A stretch of 64,000 nt of DNA, from the NCBI GenBank assembly GCA_965221735.1, contig OZ244910.1, positions 2,232,001 through 2,296,000 on the forward strand, in the 5' to 3' direction. This document shows, piece after piece, positions 53,449-60,207 of the stretch (the first letter of the stretch is position 1; each line of letters opens with the position of its first letter). Source of the DNA: UBA2991 sp965221735 (GTDB taxonomy: Bacteria; Chloroflexota; Dehalococcoidia; Tepidiformales; Tepidiformaceae). The translations under genes were made by a program, and so were the position numbers. The notes beneath the pieces were generated by a model, which saw only the letters and a program-made list of their open reading frames with translations, searched no databases and was not told the origin of the DNA.

Positions 53449-53892
53449 CTACCCCTCGCCCATCTGCGCCATGATCTGCGCCATTTCCTCGGCGCTGACG
53501 TCCTCGACGTGGGTGGCCACGGACCAGGTGTTGCCGCAGGGGTCGAGGACGCGGGCGATGCGGTCTCCGTAGTACTGGTCGGAGGGTTCGGCGACGGCGG
53601 TGGCGCCCGCGCTCAGCGCCTGAGCGTAGACGCTGTCGACATCCTCGACGTAGAGGTGAATCTGCGAGTTGGTCACGGGAAAGTCGGGCGGGGCGGCGTC
53701 GGAGAGCATGACCACGTCGCCGCCGATCTCGACCTCGGCGTGGCCGATGCCACCCTGGGGCATGGGCACGCGCAGGCGCTCGACGGCGCCGAACGCGTTC
53801 GCGAGGAAGTCGAGGAATGCGGCCGCGTCCTCAGCAACGAGATAGGGCGTGACGGCGGCATAGCCATCGGGAATGGGCTTCACGTCGGGCAT
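53449..53892 (-). CDS. VOC/glyoxalase superfamily protein, tandem copy 1
   Basis: A 147-residue PhnB-like VOC protein: N-terminal AAVTPYLVAEDAAAFLDFL, AEVEIGGDVVMLSD and a C-terminal YGDRIARVLDPCGNTWSVATH. The fold binds a metal and small substrates. It is almost identical to copy 2 except at its C-terminal end. The unit repeats every 472 bp. Stop lies 3 bp from the convergent nuclease-like gene. Confidence 0.9.
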   Translation of the reverse strand: MPDVKPIPDGYAAVTPYLVAEDAAAFLDFLANAFGAVERLRVPMPQGGIGHAEVEIGGDVVMLSDAAPPDFPVTNSQIHLYVEDVDSVYAQALSAGATAVAEPSDQYYGDRIARVLDPCGNTWSVATHVEDVSAEEMAQIMAQMGEG

Positions 53893-53920
53893 TGGGAAAC
53901 TCCCTGGGGCGGCGGAAGGG

Positions 53921-54364
53921 CTACCCCTCGCCCATCTGCGCCATGATCTGCGCCATTTCCTCGGCGCTGACGTCGGCGATGTGGGTGGCGATGGACCAGT
54001 GGTTGCCGGCAGGGTCGAGGACGCGGGCGATGCGGTCGCCGTAGTACTGGTCGGAGGGTTCGGCGACGGCGGTGGCGCCCGCGCTCAGCGCCTGAGCGTA
54101 GACGCTGTCGACATCCTCGACGTAGAGGTGAATCTGCGAGTTGGTCACGGGAAAGTCGGGCGGCGCGGCGTCGGAGAGCATGACCACGTTGCCGCCGATC
54201 TCGACCTCGGCGTGGCCGATGCCACCCTGGGGCATGGGCACGCGCAGGCGCTCGACGGCGCCGAACGCGTTCGCGAGGAAGTCGAGGAATGCGGCTGCGT
54301 CCTCAGCAACGAGATAGGGCGTGACGGCGGCATAGCCATCGGGAATGGGCTTCACGTCGGGCAT
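53921..54364 (-). CDS. VOC/glyoxalase superfamily protein, tandem copy 2 (mosaic)
   Basis: A 147-residue copy. Its first ~108 residues equal copy 1 with one exception (Asn for Asp in IGGNVV). Its last ~38 residues equal copy 3 (DPAGNHWSIATHIADVS). At DNA level the switch lies near 54037-54045. The 28-bp spacer and start context are the same as for copy 1. It looks like the product of unequal crossover or gene conversion. Confidence 0.92.
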   Translation of the reverse strand: MPDVKPIPDGYAAVTPYLVAEDAAAFLDFLANAFGAVERLRVPMPQGGIGHAEVEIGGNVVMLSDAAPPDFPVTNSQIHLYVEDVDSVYAQALSAGATAVAEPSDQYYGDRIARVLDPAGNHWSIATHIADVSAEEMAQIMAQMGEG

Positions 54365-54392
54365 TGGGAAACTCCCTGGGGCGGCGGAAGGG

Positions 54393-54836
54393 CTACCCCT
54401 CGCCCATCTGCGCCATGATCTGCGCCATTTCCTCGGCGCTGACATCGGCGATGTGGGTGGCGATGGACCAGTGGTTGCCGGCAGGGTCGAGGACGCGGGC
54501 AATGCGGTCGCCGTAGAACTGGTCCTCGGGCTCGGCAACGGGCGTCCCGCCGGCACTGACGGCCCGGGCGTAGACCGCGTCGACATCCTCGACGTACAGG
54601 TGGATCTGGGCCTGCATGGGCGGGAAGTCAGAACCCGACGAGGAGCCGAGCATGACGGGCGCGCCGTTGATCTCGACCTCGGCGTGTGCGATCGAACCGT
54701 CGGGCATGGGCAGACGCATGCGCTCGACCGCGCCGAAGCCGTTCGCGAGGAAGTCGAGCAGGCCGGGGGCGTCCTCGGCAACCAGGTAGGGGGTGATGGC
54801 GGTGTAGTCGTCGGGAACGGGCTTGACGTCGGACAT
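54393..54836 (-). CDS. VOC/glyoxalase superfamily protein, tandem copy 3
   Basis: A 147-residue homologue starting at ATG 54836 after AAGGAG. It is clearly related to copies 1 and 2 but diverged in the N-terminal two thirds (MSDVKPVPDDYTAITPYL, GAPVMLGSSSGSDFP). Its C-terminal 38 residues are the same as in copy 2. It is likely the first gene transcribed of the three. Confidence 0.9.
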   Translation of the reverse strand: MSDVKPVPDDYTAITPYLVAEDAPGLLDFLANGFGAVERMRLPMPDGSIAHAEVEINGAPVMLGSSSGSDFPPMQAQIHLYVEDVDAVYARAVSAGGTPVAEPEDQFYGDRIARVLDPAGNHWSIATHIADVSAEEMAQIMAQMGEG

Positions 54837-54932
54837 GGGTGCTCCTTGTGGCAGTTGGCGAACTGAGGGGATTGCGACCGGCAAGCATACGCCCCGCGGG
54901 GCGCGACGGGAACGGCCGGGGCGGGAGCCCCG

Positions 54933-55055
54933 TCAGGCCTCGTCCGCAGCCCCGAAGGTGGTCGCGAGGAAGTCGATAAGACCGGCGGCATCCTCGGCGA
55001 CAAGGGAGGGCGTAACGGCCGTGTAGCCGTCGGGGATGTACTCAGGGGCGGGCAT
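54933..55055 (-). pseudogene. Truncated fourth VOC copy
   Basis: ATG 55055 with GAGGA upstream opens a 40-codon frame, MPAPEYIPDGYTAVTPSLVA..., that matches the N-terminus of the three neighbouring VOC proteins and stops after GAADEA. The remaining ~105 residues are absent. The 96 bp that follow hold only GC-rich sequence and the palindrome CGCCCCGCGGGGCG. Confidence 0.75.
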
Positions 55056-55134
55056 GGGGGTTTCCTCGCAGGTGGCGCTTCGCGGGATTCGGTAGTATCC
55101 GCTGCGCGAATCTAGCGCAGGAGGCCTGCGAGGC

Positions 55135-56367
55135 ATGGTACGACAGGAAATCATCGACAAGAGCACCGAACTCCAGAAGACGCCGATGTCCGAGCGCATC
55201 GCGAACATCAAGGAGGAGCTGGCGGCAGGTGGCGACGAGGCGCAGCAGCTTCGGCGCCTGCCCGACTGGGTCTCCAAGCTGATGGCCGACACGGGGCTCT
55301 ACCGGCACACCCTGCCGAAGGAGCTGGGCGGCGAGGACATGACGGCGCGGGGCCAGATCGAGGCGATCGAGGACACCTGCGCGATCGACGGCTCGGTCGG
55401 CTGGTGCGTGCAGATCAACTCGGAGATCAACGCGCTCGTGCTGCGGCAGATGGACCCGGCGTTCGCGCACGAGATCTGCGACGACTGGTACTACCTCGTG
55501 TGCTCGGGCCTGGGGACGCCGAACGGCGAGTTCCCGGGGCGGACAGCGAGGCGCGAAGGCGAAGGCTGGCGCGCCACCTACCAGGGGGCGTTCGCGAGCG
55601 GTTGCTTCAACGCGACCTGGAACCTCGTCTTGAATCCCGCCGCCGAGGTGGTGGACGAGGCCACCGGCGAGATGGCGGACGCCTCGTTCATGGTGCCGAA
55701 AGGCGAGTTCGTGCCCGTCGACACCTGGAACATGGCGGGACTGCGGGGCTCGGGGAGCCACGACGTGCGCATGGTCGACCAGTACGTGCCCCCGAAGCAC
55801 ATGCTGCCGCAGAACGCGCTCGACTCGACGGAGCACTGGGAGAACCCGACCTACCGCAACCCCTCGCAGGTGCCCTACAACAAGGCGGCGGTGGCCCTCG
55901 GAATCGCGCGGGGCGCGATCGACGAGCTGGTCGACCTGGCGATGGTGAAGACGCCGTGGATGTCGGGGTCGACGCTGAAGGACCAGCCCGAGGCGTACAT
56001 CGGGATAGCCGAGTGCGAGGCGACGCTGCGGGCGGCGCGGGCGTTCGTGATGGAGTCGCAGGAGGAGATCGAGGCGAACCTCGGGCCGCTTGACGGGGGC
56101 CGTTCCGTGCCGGAGTGGCCGCTCCTGCGGCTGGGACTGCTCGCATCGACCCATGCAGCGCAGTCCTCGCGGCTGGTCGTCGACCGGATTCATAATCTGG
56201 GGGGCACGACCGCGGCGCGCATGGAGCATCCGCTGGAGCGGAAGCTGCGCGACGCCCACCAGGCGGCGGCGCACGGCGGCGTGAGCTGGCGCCACTACGG
56301 GGTCATGGGCAAGTCGTGGCTCGGCGACGAAGTTCCGCAGCAGTACGCGGAGGTCAGGCGGGGGTAG
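55135..56367 (+). CDS. Acyl-CoA-dehydrogenase-fold flavin monooxygenase, paralogue 3
   Basis: A 410-residue relative of the genes at 41011 and 42253, sharing MVRQEIIDKSTELQKTP, DGSVGWCVQINSEINAL, YQGAFASGCFNATW and WNMAGLRGSGSHDV. The start has AGGAGG about 12 bases upstream and TAGTAT as a possible -10. It has the same expected chemistry, reduced flavin plus O2. It lies next to the VOC array, whose proteins could handle its product. Confidence 0.88.
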   Translation: MVRQEIIDKSTELQKTPMSERIANIKEELAAGGDEAQQLRRLPDWVSKLMADTGLYRHTLPKELGGEDMTARGQIEAIEDTCAIDGSVGWCVQINSEINALVLRQMDPAFAHEICDDWYYLVCSGLGTPNGEFPGRTARREGEGWRATYQGAFASGCFNATWNLVLNPAAEVVDEATGEMADASFMVPKGEFVPVDTWNMAGLRGSGSHDVRMVDQYVPPKHMLPQNALDSTEHWENPTYRNPSQVPYNKAAVALGIARGAIDELVDLAMVKTPWMSGSTLKDQPEAYIGIAECEATLRAARAFVMESQEEIEANLGPLDGGRSVPEWPLLRLGLLASTHAAQSSRLVVDRIHNLGGTTAARMEHPLERKLRDAHQAAAHGGVSWRHYGVMGKSWLGDEVPQQYAEVRRG

Positions 56368-56384
56368 GCGCGCCGGAGGCGCGC

Positions 56385-56419
56385 GGCCGTTGGCCGTTGG
56401 CTATTGGCTGTTGGTCCCC
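56385..56419. repeat. Heptanucleotide repeat array, five units
   Basis: GGCCGTT, GGCCGTT, GGCTATT, GGCTGTT, GGTCCCC. Period 7. It shares the 12-mer GGCTGTTGGTCC with the array at 60133. Confidence 0.8.
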
Positions 56420-56437
56420 ACCCCGGCCACCAAGACA

Positions 56438-56465
56438 GCGCTCCACCTTCGGGTGGGGCGCTTTT
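56438..56465 (+). terminator. Rho-independent terminator after monooxygenase paralogue 3
   Basis: GCGCTCCACC, loop TTCG, GGTGGGGCGC, then TTTTCT. It is nearly the same sequence as the terminator at 56713. The stretch 56470-56564 between it and the next promoter holds no gene I can support. Confidence 0.85.
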
Positions 56466-56564
56466 CTATGGGGTTGCCGGCACTGCCGACGCGTCGAAGT
56501 CAGCGTATTGGCCATAAGGTTTCGGGGCTTGATGAAGGGATCGTCAAGGAACGCGCGGGCGGGG

Positions 56565-56594
56565 TTTACAGGCCGATTTTCGCGGGAGTAACCT
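56565..56594 (+). promoter_or_regulatory. Promoter of the candidate small RNA
   Basis: TTTACA (56565-56570), 18 bases, TAACCT (56589-56594). A transcript would start near 56601. There is no coding region behind it. Confidence 0.5.
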
Positions 56595-56600
56595 CGTTTG

Positions 56601-56745
56601 TGTTGGAGGCGGGGTGAGCGGAGACCGGACGGAGCCCCTTCGGGGGAGACGGACGGGAAGGTGGGCCAAGGGCAACCGAGGCGCGCCGGCTCCGGGAAAC
56701 TACCTCCAGCGGAAAGCGCTCCACTCTCGGGTGGAGCGCTTTTTC
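56601..56745 (+). ncRNA. Candidate structured small RNA (about 145 nt)
   Basis: From the predicted start to the terminator the sequence is GC-rich, lacks a plausible ORF and folds by eye. TGGAGG (near 56604) pairs with CCTCCA before the terminator. Inside, GGAG-A-CCGG pairs with CCGG-CTCC. CCCC-TTCG-GGGG forms a capped stem, and the purine-rich remainder sits in a multi-branch core. Own promoter plus own terminator is the layout of an independent RNA. It does not match RNase P, tmRNA, 6S or SRP RNA motifs that I know. Confidence 0.45.
56713..56744 (+). terminator. Rho-independent terminator of the candidate small RNA
   Basis: AAAGCGCTCCAC, 6-base loop, GTGGAGCGCTTT, then TT. The 12-bp stem with A and T flanks can act on both strands; the convergent hydrolase gene ends at 56776. 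Confidence 0.88.
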
Positions 56746-56775
56746 GTGCGTTGAGTGGGTGCCGGGCGAGTCCGG

Positions 56776-58512
56776 CTAGCGCGGGATGACGGGGAGGGTG
56801 ATGCAGGAGGGGCGGTTGACGTCGTGGAAGACGGTTTGCTGGGCCGGAACCAGCTCCGTCTCGGTGTGGACGGGGCGGCCGGTGTTGGGATTGCGGTCGA
56901 AGTGGGGGAAGTTCGAGGAGCTGATGTCGACGCGGATGCGGTGGCCGGGCTTGAAGACGTGGCTTGTCGCCCAGAGGTCGATCGTGAACTCGTAGGACTG
57001 CCCGGGGGTCATCAGCTCCTGCTGGAGCAGGGAGTTGCGGTAGCGGGCGCGGATGATGCCGTCCTGGATGTTCTGGACGTAGCCGTCGGGGCGCACGTCG
57101 CAGAGCTTGGCGGTGAAGTCGGTGTCGATGGCGCTGCTCGTCGCCCAGAGGGTGACGGAGATGGGTCCGGTGACCTCAAGCTCCCCGGCGAGGGGCTCGC
57201 TCGTGTAGCAGAGGACGTCGCCGCGCTGCTCGGCGGGGGTCTGATCGAAGACGCCGGGGGGCGTGATGAGGTTGTTCCCGCCGAGGGTGGGGACGGGGTC
57301 GTCAGGGTCGTAGACGAACGTGTCGGGGCGCTCGTTTCCGGGAGCCTCCGGGCTGAGGGCGCCATCGCCGTTAAGGGTGTTGGCGGAACCGCCGCTGTGC
57401 AGGTACCAGGGCGTGTAGACAGTGCGGGCGAGGGGCCACTCGTTCTCTTCGCGCCAGACGTTGTCGCCCATGACGAAGATGCGAACGGGCGGGTCGTCCA
57501 TGATCCCCGTGTCCTCGCCCTTCAGCCAGTGGTCGAACCAGCGGAGTTGCTGCTCCTTGAGCTCGATGGCGGCGTTCGGGCCGAAGTCGAGGTCGCCGCA
57601 GCCACCGGTCGTGGGGACGGTGTAGCCGATGTGGCCCCAGGGGCCCATCAGGAGCTTCTGGTTGGGGCGGGCGTGCTCGCCTCCACCGGCGGTGATGCCG
57701 CTGAAGCCCAGGAGGGCGCCCTCCTGGAAGATGTCGTACCAGGAACCGACGTGGTACATCGGCTGGTCGACCTCGTGGAAGCGGCGGCGAAGGTTGATGT
57801 TCCACCAGTGGGGGCCGTCGTCGGGGTTTGCCAGGTAGTCGGCGAAGTAGGGGGCAATCGTCGAGAGGCGGTCGGCCCAGGCGGTCATGGGCATCTCGCG
57901 GGCGGAGTGGTCGAGGAGGGGGCGGAAGCCGTCAGCCTGGGCGAGCTCGGACTCGAGCTCGGGGAGGTCGGGATCGAGGCCGAGGCGGCGGGCGGTGTCG
58001 CGCGCCTTGGAGGTGGCGTAGGCCGCCATCCAGCCATGCTCGAAGGCGCCGCCGCTGTGGTAGATCCAGCTCTGCTTGAAGTCGGTGGAGCCGGAGACGG
58101 GCATCTGCGCCTTGAGCGAGGGCGGTGACTCGGCCGCGACCATGTACTGGACAGCGGCGAGATAGGACTGGCCGTAGGTGCCCACGGAGCCAGTCGACCA
58201 GGGCTGGGCGGCGGCCCACTCGATCGTGTCGTAGCCGTCGAGGGCCTCGTTCACATGGGGCTCGTAGAGGTCGCCCTCGGAGCCGAAGCGGGCGCGCGTG
58301 TCCTGGGTGACGACGGCGTAGCCGTGGGCGGTCCAGAAGTCGGCCATGACGAGCGGCCCGAGGCCTGTGCGACCGTAGGGGGTGCGGGAGACGAGGGTGG
58401 GGAACCTGCCGGGGCCGGAGGGGCGGTAGACATCGGCCTGGAGGCTGACACCGTCGCGCATCGGGATCATCACGTTCTCGTCGACGGTGACGCCTTCGAT
58501 TCGGTCGGCCAT
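56776..58512 (-). CDS. CocE/NonD family hydrolase (S15 X-Pro dipeptidyl-peptidase fold)
   Basis: A 578-residue hydrolase starting at ATG 58512 behind GAGAGAGG. It has VMIPMRDGVSLQADVYRP, VTQDTRARFGSEGD, the nucleophile elbow GTYGQSYLAAV, and a C-terminal jelly-roll domain (GHRIRVDISSSNFPHFDRN). The family cleaves esters and amides such as cocaine, glutaryl-7-ACA and X-Pro peptides. No signal peptide is seen with this start. Divergent from the GMC oxidoreductase. Confidence 0.9.
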   Translation of the reverse strand: MADRIEGVTVDENVMIPMRDGVSLQADVYRPSGPGRFPTLVSRTPYGRTGLGPLVMADFWTAHGYAVVTQDTRARFGSEGDLYEPHVNEALDGYDTIEWAAAQPWSTGSVGTYGQSYLAAVQYMVAAESPPSLKAQMPVSGSTDFKQSWIYHSGGAFEHGWMAAYATSKARDTARRLGLDPDLPELESELAQADGFRPLLDHSAREMPMTAWADRLSTIAPYFADYLANPDDGPHWWNINLRRRFHEVDQPMYHVGSWYDIFQEGALLGFSGITAGGGEHARPNQKLLMGPWGHIGYTVPTTGGCGDLDFGPNAAIELKEQQLRWFDHWLKGEDTGIMDDPPVRIFVMGDNVWREENEWPLARTVYTPWYLHSGGSANTLNGDGALSPEAPGNERPDTFVYDPDDPVPTLGGNNLITPPGVFDQTPAEQRGDVLCYTSEPLAGELEVTGPISVTLWATSSAIDTDFTAKLCDVRPDGYVQNIQDGIIRARYRNSLLQQELMTPGQSYEFTIDLWATSHVFKPGHRIRVDISSSNFPHFDRNPNTGRPVHTETELVPAQQTVFHDVNRPSCITLPVIPR

Positions 58513-58589
58513 GGGGGCACCTCTCTCCACGGGGCGGGGGGCGACGGGCGGCATGGTCAGCGGCGCTCTCGCGCTTGTCAATGAGGCCG

Positions 58590-58595
58590 TATCCT
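58590..58595 (+). promoter_or_regulatory. Candidate -10 (TATCCT) of a leaderless GMC oxidoreductase transcript
   Basis: TATCCT, 8 bases, ATG 58604; no ribosome binding site. Confidence 0.45.
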
Positions 58596-58603
58596 TGCGC
58601 GCC

Positions 58604-60118
58604 ATGGGCACGGTTTACGACTACATCGTGGTGGGGGCGGGGTCGTCCGGGGGGGCGCTGGCGGCGCGGCTGAGCGAGGACGCGGACCGTTCGGTGCTGC
58701 TGCTGGAGGCGGGGCCGGACTACGCGACGACCGAGGCGACTCCGCACGACCTGCGCTACGCGCACCGGGTGTCGGTGGTCGACCACGACTGGGGCTTCAC
58801 GGCGAACGCGACCCCGGACCGGGAGGTCTACTACCCGCGCGGCCGGGTAATGGGCGGCTCCTCGGCGGTGAACGGCACGCTCGCGATCCGGGGCACGCCG
58901 GAGGATTTCGACGAGTGGGCGGCGCTGGGGAACGAGGGCTGGTCGTGGGAAGACTGCCTGCCCTTCTTCCGGAAGCTGGAGCACGACCTCGACGCCTCGG
59001 GGGACTTCCACGGGAAGAGCGGGCCACTGCCGATCGTGCGCTGGCGTCCGGACGAGATGCGACGGCTGGGGCAGGCGTTCATCGACGTGTGCCAGGAGTT
59101 CGGGTTCCCCTACGCGGAGGACTTCAACGACCCGGAGGCGACGGGCGTCAGCCCGATGGCGCAGAACCGCAACGTCGACACGCGCATCTCGACGGCGATG
59201 GCGTACCTGGAGCCGATCCGGAACCGGCTGAACCTGACGATCCGGGGCGGCTGCCTCGTGAACCGAGTGGTGATCGAGGACAGGCGGGCGACAGGGGTGG
59301 AAGTCGACGCGGACGGCGAGATGCAGACGGTTCGCGGACGGAACGTGGTCCTGTCGGCGGGGGCGATCATGTCGCCGCCGATCCTCGTGCGGTCGGGGAT
59401 CGGGGCGCGGGAGGACGTGGAGGCGGTGGGGGCAACGCTGGTGCGGGAGCTGCCGGGCGTGGGCCGCAACCTGATCGACCACCCGCTCTGCTCGGTGGTG
59501 TGGCGGTCGAAGCCGGGGGTCTCGGTGATGCCCGACCCGCCCGTGCAGACGATGCTGCGCTACACGGCGAGCGGCGGCGAAACGAACGACATGCAGATCT
59601 ACATGGTCAACCACTTCCCGGGGCGGGAGGGGAACTTCGCGCTGCTGGTGATCCTGCAGCGGCCGAAGTCCCGCGGGCGGCTCCACTTCGAGAGCGCCGA
59701 CTACCGGGCGCAGCCGCGCATCGAGCTGAACTTCTTCTCCGACGAGGACGGCGACGATGTTCGCCGGCTGCGGGAGGGATTGCAGCTCTCGCAGCGGATG
59801 GGGGAGCACCCGAGGATCGCGCAGTTCGCGGGGTCGCTGCAGACGCCGTCAGCCGACGTGCTGGCGGATGACGACGCGCTCGACGCGTACGTGCGGGCGA
59901 ACGGGTCGCACAACTTCCACCCGGTGGGCACGGCGAAGATGGGTCCGGCGAGCGACCCGGAGGCGGTGGTCGACGCGCAGTGCCGGGTTCACGGGGTCGA
60001 GGGGCTGCGGGTGGTGGATGCTTCGGTGATGCCGGAGATCGTGCGAGCGAACACGAACCTGACGTGCATCATGATCGGGGAGCGGGTGGCGGAGGTGATT
60101 CGCAGCGAGCGCGCCTAG
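58604..60118 (+). CDS. GMC family FAD oxidoreductase
   Basis: A 504-residue choline/alcohol-dehydrogenase-like flavoprotein. It begins with YDYIVVGAGSSGGALAARL for FAD. GRVMGGSSAVNGTLAIRG is GMC signature 1 and VVLSAGAIMSPPILVRSG signature 2. The catalytic His is in NFHPVGTAKMG near the C-terminus. It oxidises an alcohol. It heads a plus-strand series with a P450 and an LLM enzyme, suggesting an oxidative pathway. Confidence 0.93.
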   Translation: MGTVYDYIVVGAGSSGGALAARLSEDADRSVLLLEAGPDYATTEATPHDLRYAHRVSVVDHDWGFTANATPDREVYYPRGRVMGGSSAVNGTLAIRGTPEDFDEWAALGNEGWSWEDCLPFFRKLEHDLDASGDFHGKSGPLPIVRWRPDEMRRLGQAFIDVCQEFGFPYAEDFNDPEATGVSPMAQNRNVDTRISTAMAYLEPIRNRLNLTIRGGCLVNRVVIEDRRATGVEVDADGEMQTVRGRNVVLSAGAIMSPPILVRSGIGAREDVEAVGATLVRELPGVGRNLIDHPLCSVVWRSKPGVSVMPDPPVQTMLRYTASGGETNDMQIYMVNHFPGREGNFALLVILQRPKSRGRLHFESADYRAQPRIELNFFSDEDGDDVRRLREGLQLSQRMGEHPRIAQFAGSLQTPSADVLADDDALDAYVRANGSHNFHPVGTAKMGPASDPEAVVDAQCRVHGVEGLRVVDASVMPEIVRANTNLTCIMIGERVAEVIRSERA

Positions 60119-60132
60119 GCGCGTTCAGTGCG

Positions 60133-60160
60133 GGCTGTTGGCTCCTGGCTGTTGGTCCGC
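60133..60160. repeat. Heptanucleotide repeat array, four units
   Basis: GGCTGTT, GGCTCCT, GGCTGTT, GGTCCGC. It faces an inverted array at 60212-60234, 51 bp away. Confidence 0.75.
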
Positions 60161-60207
60161 CCCCCGCCCTCCGAGCGCTGGGGTACCATTCGTCGCGGAG
60201 CCCCCAA

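Larger units (their letters stand above)
53449..54404. repeat. 472-bp tandem duplication of a VOC gene with its spacer
   Basis: The stretch from the copy 1 stop to its upstream spacer recurs with few differences shifted by 472 bp. Copies keep the spacer containing GCATTGGGAAACTCCC. Confidence 0.85.

Noticed and set aside
56601..56745. Candidate small RNA as RNase P, SRP, glycine riboswitch or tmRNA
   Set aside because: The hallmark conserved elements of these RNAs (GAGGAAAGTCC, GGAAGG-AAGCAGCC, CTCTCAGG-C, tag ORF) are not present; only short purine-rich similarities.
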